Below are positions 49,885 through 56,500 of a stretch of DNA of 56,500 nucleotides, piece after piece. How positions within the stretch are numbered: the first letter of the stretch is position 1; every line of letters begins with the position of its first letter. This DNA comes from an uncultured Spirochaetota bacterium. Lineage in GTDB: Bacteria > Spirochaetota > UBA4802 > UBA5550. The stretch lies in the NCBI GenBank assembly GCA_937872225.1, contig CALMRZ010000086.1, forward strand, positions 1-56,500, given 5' to 3'. Position numbers and translations under genes: made by a program. The notes under the pieces are model-generated. The model did no database searches and had not been told where the DNA came from. It saw only the letters and a program-made list of their open reading frames with translations.

Positions 49885-49950
49885 GTTTTTAATTTTGCCC
49901 GGGGCCGCGGGCCAGGGCGGGAGCGGGGTCTTTACCGGCATGGAAAGGCA

Positions 49951-49983
49951 AAAAAAAACGGCGATTCGCATCGCCGCTTTTTT
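49951..49983 (-). terminator. Rho-independent terminator of acs
   Basis: CGGCGAT (49959-49965) pairs with ATCGCCG (49970-49976) around a TCGC loop; on the minus strand the stem is followed by a run of eight T. It lies 20 bases past the acs stop. Confidence 0.85.
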
Positions 49984-50003
49984 GGGATTCAGTTGCTATA
50001 GAC

Positions 50004-51986
50004 TTACTTGCCCTGCACTTCTTTTGCGCCCGCGATCAGCGTGTCAACTACAGACGGGTCGGCGAGGGTCGAGGTGTCGCCCATGCCGCTCTTGTCGAAG
50101 TCGCTGGCGGCGATCTTCTTGAGGATCCGGCGCATGATCTTGCCTGACCGGGTCTTGGGAAGAACGTCCGCCCACTGGATGATTTCCGGTGTCGCGATGG
50201 GGCCGATCTCCTTGCGGACGGTGGCGATGAGCTCTTTCTTGAGTTCATCGGACTTCTGCACGCCGGACTTCAGCGTTACGAAGGCGTAGATCGACTGCCC
50301 CTTGATCGGGTGCGGATAGCCGACAACGGCGGACTCGGCCACGTTCTTGTTGGATACGAGGGCCGATTCGACCTCGGCGGTGCCCATCCGGTGTCCGGAA
50401 ACATTGATGACGTCGTCGACGCGGCCGGTGATCTGATAGTAACCGTCCTTGTCGCGCTTGCAGCCGTCACCGGTGAAGTATTTGCCCGGAAACTGCGCGA
50501 AATAGGTGTCGAACATCCGCTTGGGATCTCCGTACACGCCCATCATCTGACCGGGCCATGACCGCTTGATGCAGAGGTTGCCTTGGCATACGCCGTCGAG
50601 TTCTTTGCCTTCATCGTCAACGATGCAAGGCTCAACACCGAAGAAGGGGACCGTCGCCATGGCGGGTTTGATGTCGATGGCGCCGGGGAGCGGGGTTATG
50701 AGGATACCGCCGGTCTCGGTTTGCCACCAGGTGTCAACGATCGGGCACTCGCCGCGGCCTATCTTCATGTAGTACCAGTTCCACGCTTCGGGGTTCAGGG
50801 GCTCGCCCACGGATCCGAGAAGCTGGATGGTTTTGATGTTGTGCTTGTCGACCCAGCTGTCGCCTTCTTTGGCGATCGCGCGGATGGCGGTCGGAGCGGT
50901 GTAAAAAATATTGACTTTGTGCTTTTCGACGACTTGCCAGAACCGGCCCGGATCCGGGTAGTTGGGAACGCCTTCGAACATGACGGTGGTCGCGCCGTTG
51001 CAGAGCGGACCGTAACAGATGTAGGAGTGTCCGGTTACCCAGCCGATGTCGGCCGTACACCAGTAGATGTCGCCATCATGGTAGTCGAAGATTATTTTGT
51101 GGGTGAAGGCCACGTAGGTCAGGTAGCCGCCGGTGCCGTGCATGGCGCCTTTCGGCTTTCCGGTCGATCCGGAGGTGTAGAGGATGAACAGGGGATCCGT
51201 CGCGTCCATGTGTTCCGGTTCGCATTTGGCGTCGACTTTCGCCATTTCCTCATGCCACCACTTGTCGGTCTTGTCGTTCCAGGTGCACTTGATCTGGTCG
51301 CCGACCCGTTTTACCACGATGTGGCAGCGTACGCCCGGGCACTCCTTGAGGGCCTTGTCGGCGTTGTCTTTCTGGGGAACGGCCTTGGCGCCGCGGAAGG
51401 TACCATCGCAGGAAACGAGCACCTGACTGTCGCAGTCGTTGACGCGGTCGCGGAGCGCTTCAGCGGAGAAGCCGCCGAATACGACGGAGTGGATCGCGCC
51501 GATCCGGGTACAGGCAAGGATGCCTATTGCCAGTTCGGGGATCATCGGCAGATAGAAGGTAACCCGATCGCCCTTCTTGACGTTGTTTTTCTTGAGGACA
51601 TTGGCGAACTTGCAGACTTCCTCATGGAGCTGCTTGTAGGTGAACTTTTTGTCTTCGCTGGGATCGTTTCCTTCCCAGATGAGCGCTACCTGGTTTCCTC
51701 TCTTCTCCAGGTGCCTGTCCAGGCAGTTGTAGGACACATTCAGCTTGCCGCCCTTGAACCACTCGATTTTAAAATCTTTCATGTCCTTGGCATAGTTGCT
51801 GGTGTTGACCGTGTCCCATTTCTTGAACCAGGTCACATACTCCTCGGCAATCTTTGCCCAGAATGCGTCTGAATCGGCAAGGGACTCTTTCCACATTTTT
51901 TCGTAGTCAGCGCGGCTTTTGATGTATGCCTTTTTCTTGAAACTTTCGGGCACTGGATAAATCTCTTTAAGAGTAACTTCAGCCAT
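50004..51986 (-). CDS. acs: Acetyl-CoA synthetase
   Basis: A 660-residue AMP-forming enzyme that activates acetate for entry to central metabolism. [19 protein letters not shown] is the P-loop motif, [19 protein letters not shown] the active-site A5, [38 protein letters not shown] the hinge region, and [17 protein letters not shown] carries the lysine acetylated in many species to switch off the enzyme. Length is normal. GGAGGTAGTAC precedes the ATG. The upstream region has TATAAT but no clear -35, so activator control is possible. It shares this strand with the purH-like gene 80 bases upstream. Confidence 0.97.
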   Translation of the reverse strand: MAEVTLKEIYPVPESFKKKAYIKSRADYEKMWKESLADSDAFWAKIAEEYVTWFKKWDTVNTSNYAKDMKDFKIEWFKGGKLNVSYNCLDRHLEKRGNQVALIWEGNDPSEDKKFTYKQLHEEVCKFANVLKKNNVKKGDRVTFYLPMIPELAIGILACTRIGAIHSVVFGGFSAEALRDRVNDCDSQVLVSCDGTFRGAKAVPQKDNADKALKECPGVRCHIVVKRVGDQIKCTWNDKTDKWWHEEMAKVDAKCEPEHMDATDPLFILYTSGSTGKPKGAMHGTGGYLTYVAFTHKIIFDYHDGDIYWCTADIGWVTGHSYICYGPLCNGATTVMFEGVPNYPDPGRFWQVVEKHKVNIFYTAPTAIRAIAKEGDSWVDKHNIKTIQLLGSVGEPLNPEAWNWYYMKIGRGECPIVDTWWQTETGGILITPLPGAIDIKPAMATVPFFGVEPCIVDDEGKELDGVCQGNLCIKRSWPGQMMGVYGDPKRMFDTYFAQFPGKYFTGDGCKRDKDGYYQITGRVDDVINVSGHRMGTAEVESALVSNKNVAESAVVGYPHPIKGQSIYAFVTLKSGVQKSDELKKELIATVRKEIGPIATPEIIQWADVLPKTRSGKIMRRILKKIAASDFDKSGMGDTSTLADPSVVDTLIAGAKEVQGK

Positions 51987-52065
51987 GTACTACCTCCGAT
52001 TAAATTGTTGTTATTATATTTGTTATTGGTCTTCGCCGGTTTTCCTGCAATGCCGGAACTGATAA

Positions 52066-52701
52066 TTACCGGGGAATCTCAATATATTTTTTTTCTGAAA
52101 AGCCGACTAACGCCTTCTGCCTCAAGTAATCAGATATCAGGTGGTCATATCTGGATGTCGTCTCAAAGACCTTGATAGCGAGCTGCAAATTCATTTCAGG
52201 AGACACGGCCCCGTTATTGTTCCGCATCTCGCTGATCACCGCGTCGTAATCTCCGGAGTCCGTGACTGCCGTGACGCTTTTAAAATTCTTCGCGGCGGAC
52301 CAGAGAAGGGCGATGCCGCCGATATCTATCCTGTTCATCGCGTCCTCGAGGGCAAGGCCCCGGCTGAACATCTCCTCTTCAACCGGCTTGACATTGACCA
52401 CGATCATGTCAATACCCTCGATGTTGTACTCATTCATGTCATGGAGGTGTTCCGGATTGGAACGTATACCCAGCAGCCCCCCATGAATTTTCGGGTGCAG
52501 GGTCTTGACCCTGCCGTCCATCATTTCGGGATAGCCGGTGTAATCGGCCACATCCATTATTTCCAGCCCGTTTGACCGGAGTATTCTGGCCGTCCCTCCC
52601 GTTGAAATAAACTGGATATTATATGTTTCTAACTCCCTGGCAAATTCAACAATTCCGGTTTTATCGGACACGCTGAGAAGAGCCTTCTTGATTTTTGCCA
52701 T
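52066..52701 (-). CDS. purH: Stand-alone IMP cyclohydrolase (N-terminal domain of PurH)
   Basis: A 211-residue protein covering only the IMP cyclohydrolase half of the usual bifunctional PurH: ALLSVSDKTGIVEFARELE, STGGTARIL, VADYTGYPEMMDGRVKTLHPKIHGGLL and NRIDIGGIALLWSAAKN, the complete MGS-like fold. The AICAR formyltransferase domain (about 300 more residues) is absent, and the frame ends cleanly at a stop with no second domain downstream. It closes the final ring of IMP. The formylation step must be done by another gene. No strong ribosome-binding site. Confidence 0.92.
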   Translation of the reverse strand: MAKIKKALLSVSDKTGIVEFARELETYNIQFISTGGTARILRSNGLEIMDVADYTGYPEMMDGRVKTLHPKIHGGLLGIRSNPEHLHDMNEYNIEGIDMIVVNVKPVEEEMFSRGLALEDAMNRIDIGGIALLWSAAKNFKSVTAVTDSGDYDAVISEMRNNNGAVSPEMNLQLAIKVFETTSRYDHLISDYLRQKALVGFSEKKYIEIPR

Positions 52702-52909
52702 AAGGATTGATCAAACTTGACAGAATTGAGCACGGGCATGGCCATGCTCTATGCAAAGTTCGACTTAATACCAATTACCAAAGGGTATAATAAAAAAACA
52801 AGTATTTTTTGAACCGATTTTTTATTAATGGCCCATTAATACGGTAAAAACATTTCTCTGTGGCACTGCGGTCATCTGCCGGAACGTGCCGGTATCATCC
52901 ACATAATGG

Positions 52910-53557
52910 CTACCCCGCATTATTCTTTTTTTGATTTCCGCGTTTTTTTGCCAGATTATATATGATAAAACCAGCCAAGGCCAGGGCGATAATGACGGCC
53001 ATGACGATATTGTATCTTCCGATAAGGATTCCCGCTTTTTGCCTTACCACCTGCCAGTTGTTTCCGAGGACAAAGCCGATCTGGATCCATATCAGGTTCC
53101 ATAGGGAAGCGCTTGCAAGGGCCAGCAGCAGCACTTTCGGCAGGTTTAAGCGCGTGATCCCCGACACCAGGGATATGACTGACCTGACGCCGGGAAGAAA
53201 CCGGTTTGCCAGCACCACGAAATAGCCGTATCGTTCAAACCACCGTTCCGTGGCCACGATGCTCTCCGCTGAAAAGAAACGGTAGTTTCTATTCATGAAA
53301 AATTCCCGCTCGAGGACGCGCCCCACCGATACCAGGAGCATGAAACCGGTCACGCTGCCCAGCGTGGTGGCGGCGTATACCAGCAGATACGAAAGCCTTC
53401 CGGTGCCCACCAGGAAGGCGCCGAAAATCGTTATGGTGTCTCCGGGGATCGGCGGAAATAAGTTTTCAATAATGGCGCTGATAAACAGGAATACATAAAC
53501 AAACAGGTCGTTTTGGGGGAGTAAAAAGGTGATTATGTCGTTTACAATCTGTTCCAT
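52910..53557 (-). CDS. DedA-family membrane protein
   Basis: A 215-residue inner-membrane protein of the DedA/SNARE-associated family, some of which are undecaprenyl-phosphate or lipid flippases. FISAIIENLFPPIPGDTITIFGAFL is the first re-entrant motif, GRFLPGVRSVISLVSGITRLNL-like ANRFLPGVRSVISLVSGITRLNL the signature, and WNLIWIQIGFVLG follows. Five or so helices. Its upstream leader contains a hairpin TCAGGCAT-N6-ATGCCTGA (53572-53593), also resembling sequence upstream of the LolA-like gene. Substrate unknown; lipid recycling fits the neighbours. Confidence 0.92.
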   Translation of the reverse strand: MEQIVNDIITFLLPQNDLFVYVFLFISAIIENLFPPIPGDTITIFGAFLVGTGRLSYLLVYAATTLGSVTGFMLLVSVGRVLEREFFMNRNYRFFSAESIVATERWFERYGYFVVLANRFLPGVRSVISLVSGITRLNLPKVLLLALASASLWNLIWIQIGFVLGNNWQVVRQKAGILIGRYNIVMAVIIALALAGFIIYNLAKKRGNQKKNNAG

Positions 53558-53641
53558 GTCGGCCGTCTATATCAGGCATTGAGCGATGCCTGAATTTAGC
53601 AAGAATAATTTTCTGCCCCATGTTGTTTTGATGTAATAAAA

Positions 53642-53666
53642 AAAGACAGCCCCGGGGGCTGTCTTT
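53642..53666 (-). terminator. Rho-independent terminator of the outer-membrane protein gene
   Basis: AAAGACAGCCCC (53642-53653) and GGGGCTGTCTTT (53655-53666) are exact 12-bp arms; on the minus strand seven T follow. It lies 39 bases after the stop at 53705. Confidence 0.9.
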
Positions 53667-53704
53667 ATCAGTGACATTCCAGCTAAATCTTCACTGAAGA
53701 GTTT

Positions 53705-55228
53705 TCAGAAGGAGTATCGGGTCTCGGAAATGATCATGTTCCTGCTGTCTCCCAGCCGGTTCGCGATGACAAAACCGAGAGAAGTGCTGACGCCATTGGT
53801 GAATTTATACATCAGGTAGGGGTAAATGACATAATCCCATTTTTTTAACTTCGGGTCAGTGTACAGGGCGAAACGGATCTGGAAATCGAGGGCATCGTTT
53901 TCACCGAAGCTTCGCTGTATGTTGCTGGAGAGCATCCATTTGTACGGATACTGCTGGCCGTAACCCTCGATGATCTGCTCGTTGGGGAGCTTGTTTGATT
54001 GCGGCAGCATGACCAGCTCAAGCGTGTCCAGCATGGTGCCCGGTTTGGTGTAGTTGATGACCCATTGCTGGCCCAGGTATAACCCGACATAGATCTTCCA
54101 GAAGAGGTTCGTCGATTCGGGACCGGTCAGATAGGTGACCGTCGAGTTCTTGATCAGGTCCCTCTTGCCGTAGAAGTCCTTGGTGAAATTGGCGTTTGCC
54201 GACACCTTCCAGGAGAGCACTTCGCCGATGCCGATATTCAGGTCAAGGGTGGGGACCATGACGCGGTTATAGTACATGTCGGTAAACAGGACATTCGGCA
54301 GATACAGGTTGAAGCCGAGAATGGAGGCGGGGCTTTTCAGCATCCGCACCCTGGTGTCGGGCATGTCGTCGAAGCCGTAGAGGAACCCGAGGCCGTAGCG
54401 GAACTGGTCGCCGATCTGGCCTGAAAGCCGCGCCGCGTATTCCCCGTTGCGCGCTTCAAAGGCCGGCCGCTTGATGCTGGTGACGCCCCTCTTGTAGAGG
54501 GATTCTTCCGGCAGCTTCGCGGGCTGGAACAGCGGCATCCAGATGAACTGGATCTGCTGCTTGGCGAAATGGAAGGTGAGGTTGGCCGCGACCACGCCGA
54601 TGCGGGAATATTCAAAGTAGTTGCTCATGGTGGTGAAGTCCCACGGGATAACCACGTCCGAGGGAGCTTCGATCCCCTCTATTTCCCCCCAGGAAATGAT
54701 CTGCTGGCCCGCCCGGAACGTCACGTGTTTCCCGTACAGGTCGACATAGGTCTCCCTGATATTGATCGTCGGCGCCTTGCTGATTTCGTCCCTTTTAAAG
54801 TCGGCTATGGACTGGTAGTAGACATACTGCAGCATGGTGTTCGGGTAATAGAACTTCGGGAAATTGGTCTTTTCCCCTGCCGCGTTGTATTCAATTTGAA
54901 CCGCTGAAAAAAAGTGAGCAACATCGTAGGCGTTGCCTTCCAGTTCGAGCTGGAGGGTCGCGCCCACCCGGGGGAATTGATATTTGGAATTGATCCACCG
55001 GTTGCCCCCCACTCCCATGTCATTTCTTGACACGACGAAATTGGCCTGGGCGTAGCCGTGCAGGGCGAAGGTGACTTCCTTGCCGCCGCCGCTTTCTCCT
55101 TCCGCCTTTTCTGTCTTCTTGGCGGCCTGTTTCTCCTTGCCGTCTGAAAGCTCCTCGATCTGGCTGTGGGATACGCCGGTGCACAGGAAAAACAGGGCGA
55201 TGATCAACGCCGTTTGTAATGTTTTCAT
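53705..55228 (-). CDS. Predicted outer-membrane beta-barrel protein (DUF1302-like)
   Basis: A 507-residue exported protein. The signal peptide ends near GVSHSQ; a lysine/glutamate-rich stretch (residues about 28-52) follows, then a barrel with alternating aromatic strands (FALHGYAQANFVVSRND; TINIRETYVDLYGKHVTFRAGQQIISWGEIEGIE). The last residue is phenylalanine (ISETRYSF), as required for barrel assembly. It resembles DUF1302-type proteins, which pair with LolA-like proteins and RND exporters. ATG 55228 follows GGAGGATC; the TTG upstream is that site. It is 58 bases after the LolA-like gene. Confidence 0.78.
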   Translation of the reverse strand: MKTLQTALIIALFFLCTGVSHSQIEELSDGKEKQAAKKTEKAEGESGGGKEVTFALHGYAQANFVVSRNDMGVGGNRWINSKYQFPRVGATLQLELEGNAYDVAHFFSAVQIEYNAAGEKTNFPKFYYPNTMLQYVYYQSIADFKRDEISKAPTINIRETYVDLYGKHVTFRAGQQIISWGEIEGIEAPSDVVIPWDFTTMSNYFEYSRIGVVAANLTFHFAKQQIQFIWMPLFQPAKLPEESLYKRGVTSIKRPAFEARNGEYAARLSGQIGDQFRYGLGFLYGFDDMPDTRVRMLKSPASILGFNLYLPNVLFTDMYYNRVMVPTLDLNIGIGEVLSWKVSANANFTKDFYGKRDLIKNSTVTYLTGPESTNLFWKIYVGLYLGQQWVINYTKPGTMLDTLELVMLPQSNKLPNEQIIEGYGQQYPYKWMLSSNIQRSFGENDALDFQIRFALYTDPKLKKWDYVIYPYLMYKFTNGVSTSLGFVIANRLGDSRNMIISETRYSF

Positions 55229-55286
55229 CTGATCCTCCAATTAATAATGCTTCGGGCCGGTCCGCGGCGCAGGCCGCATGACAATC

Positions 55287-56132
55287 CTACCACCATTTCT
55301 GCGTCAGGTACTGCTCGGTGAAAATGTCCGTCCGCAGATTTGAATCTCCCTCGGTCTGCAGATCCGAGAAAATCAGGGTGCTTCGTGAACCGGTTTTGAC
55401 ATTCTTCATCTCCAATCCGGTTTCGTAATTAACTTTTTGTCCCTGGACGTTGTTTTTTGTCGTAAAGGACAGGAGCCGGAGTTCCTTGACCTTGATCATG
55501 TTTTCGTCATAGAAATCGAGGCGCAGGGTGAGGTGCGATTTTTTTTCAAAGAAAGAGACCCTCCGGCCGCACCCCTGGTCACTCATGATGGCCTTTGTTT
55601 TGGGGGTCGATTCGACCATGTAGCAGTCAAAGACCTTGCCTTTGAATTCAACTTTTTCATCGCCGAGATATTTGTAGTTCCACTCGAGAAAGTTCGGTTT
55701 GCTCGCTTCGGCATTGGTAAAGTCGCTGCCGAAGAAGCTCAGCTTTTTGTCCGCGCCGGTGACCTTTTTGGCCTTGCGGATGCCTTTCAGGTACACCCAC
55801 TTCACGTCGTCCCGGGTCTTGTAATGGTACATGAGATAGGAGTTTCCCTGGTCGTCCGCAGGCGACATCATGTAGGCGAGGTATTTCTCGGCAAAGGTCT
55901 CCGGCGATCCCATGCCGGTCGTGTAGGTCCCCATGATGAGGGATTTCGTGAACTTGACCTTGCCGCTGCTGTCATAGATCGTCAGGGTTCCCTTGGCCTT
56001 GACTTTTTCAAAGACCGGGCGGTCGTTGTTAATCTTCATCAAACGGGTTCCCATTTCCACCGGCGATTCGGAAAAAGCGACCGAACAGCTGAACAGAAAA
56101 ACAAGAGATGCAAAGAATCTGGCTGGTTTCAT
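55287..56132 (-). CDS. Outer-membrane lipoprotein-sorting-like protein (TP0789/LolA-like)
   Basis: A 281-residue exported protein. The signal peptide ends near VAFSES. The mature part matches the LolA-like family PF17131: MGTYTTGMGSPETFAEKYLAYMMSPADDQGNSYLMYHYKTRDD in the first half, and FLEWNYKYLGDEKVEFKGKVFDCYMVESTPK in the second. LolA-type folds have a half-barrel with a hydrophobic cavity for lipid or lipoprotein. Together with the DUF1302-like barrel just downstream, it probably handles lipid export; an MMPL/RND transporter is expected beyond the right edge. The start follows GGAGGAAAC; the GTG at 56144 is that site. Confidence 0.85.
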   Translation of the reverse strand: MKPARFFASLVFLFSCSVAFSESPVEMGTRLMKINNDRPVFEKVKAKGTLTIYDSSGKVKFTKSLIMGTYTTGMGSPETFAEKYLAYMMSPADDQGNSYLMYHYKTRDDVKWVYLKGIRKAKKVTGADKKLSFFGSDFTNAEASKPNFLEWNYKYLGDEKVEFKGKVFDCYMVESTPKTKAIMSDQGCGRRVSFFEKKSHLTLRLDFYDENMIKVKELRLLSFTTKNNVQGQKVNYETGLEMKNVKTGSRSTLIFSDLQTEGDSNLRTDIFTEQYLTQKWW

Positions 56133-56230
56133 TGTTTCCTCCACTAATTGATTGTTGATACAAATATATCAGGCATCGTATTCCCGCACAACAGGCATCG
56201 GGGGCGGAAATAGAGCTGTTTCCATAATGC

Positions 56231-56258
56231 AATTTCATTGTTTGACGGTAATGAAATT
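56231..56258. promoter_or_regulatory. Candidate operator upstream of the LolA-like/DUF1302 operon
   Basis: AATTTCATT (56231-56239) and AATGAAATT (56250-56258) are exact 9-bp inverted arms 10 bases apart, about 100 bases upstream of the start. The rest of 56133-56500 shows no gene; AT-rich tracts lie at the right edge. Confidence 0.4.
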
Positions 56259-56500
56259 ACGCGCAGTCATATGCCGTCGGTCATGACGAAAGCATCCTGC
56301 CGGCCGGCACGACATAGGGATCTGTTACCTGTTCGGGGATTAGTGCTGTCGGGCTTTGATGGTATTCATTGGTAAGCCTCCGATTATGTATGTCTCTATA
56401 TGTTTAATCACGGTTGCCACGCTAGTATGGCGGATTTTAAAAATCAATAGACTTGTTGCATAACTAAAAAAGTGCTATTAATTTTTTCGATTAATTTGAT

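Noticed and set aside
50583-51872. Long open frame opposite acs
   Set aside because: It mirrors the acs codons and encodes a low-complexity sequence.
1-56500. CRISPR array, phage or insertion sequence
   Set aside because: No regularly spaced direct repeats, cas genes, transposase or integrase were recognised.

Overview
The window is one contiguous piece of a Gram-negative bacterial chromosome of fairly high GC, judged by eye. Lipoprotein signal peptides, beta-barrel proteins and a LolA-like exporter component indicate an outer membrane. The block rpsP-khpA-rimM-trmD-rplS-rnhB, followed by FliK-like, FlhB-like and HD-GYP genes, together with a long-form glyA and a PASTA-rpe pair, points to Spirochaetota, probably a Leptospirales-like or uncultured relative. 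That placement is inference from gene order and protein resemblance, not from a marker-gene tree. No rRNA, tRNA, CRISPR array, transposase or phage gene was recognised.

Layout. 1-4.5 kb: truncated DsbA-like gene, barrel-TPR protein, coaX, a small lipoprotein, a TetR regulator with a FadR-type operator, and an exported protein. 4.5-7 kb: two DUF2147 genes and a thiolase. 7.3-9.9 kb: a PrsW/PilZ-like/cNMP fusion and a DsrE-like protein. 9.9-13.8 kb: SDR, acetoacetate decarboxylase-like protein, STAS protein, esterase, lipoprotein. 13.9-21.7 kb: M23 peptidase, acyl-CoA ligase, pncA-pncB, glyA, small membrane protein. 21.9-32.7 kb: hybrid histidine kinase, SDR, sigma-54 activator, sigma-54 promoter, START-domain protein, seven-helix membrane protein, old-yellow-enzyme homologue, SDR. 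32.7-38.6 kb: ten-gene minus-strand ribosome-maturation operon running into FliK-like/FlhB-like/HD-GYP/yraN. 38.6-39.6 kb: gene-free. 39.6-41.3 kb: PASTA-rpe. 41.7-46 kb: a second sigma-54-type promoter and a three-gene Mre11/Rad50-like (YhaO/YhaN-like) module with a TPR partner. 46-49.3 kb: small Cys/His protein, HEAT protein and a KimA-like permease under a c-di-AMP (ydaO/yuaA) riboswitch. 49.4-56.5 kb: lipoprotein, acs, stand-alone IMP cyclohydrolase, DedA, outer-membrane protein and LolA-like protein.

How the genes work together. Many genes handle acyl-CoA or lipid: FadR-like TetR, thiolase, acyl-CoA ligase, acs, four SDR/OYE reductases, ADC-like protein, esterase, START protein and the LolA-like/barrel pair. 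The organism probably uses or remodels fatty acids. A second theme is signalling: c-di-AMP riboswitch, PilZ-like and cNMP domains, HD-GYP, STAS, hybrid kinase and sigma-54.

The most promising system is the three-gene module at 41.7-46 kb. Its phosphoesterase has lost canonical metal ligands, its ATPase carries two central membrane helices, and its promoter resembles the one beside the sigma-54 activator at 25.7 kb. The PrsW/PilZ-like/cNMP fusion is the second candidate.
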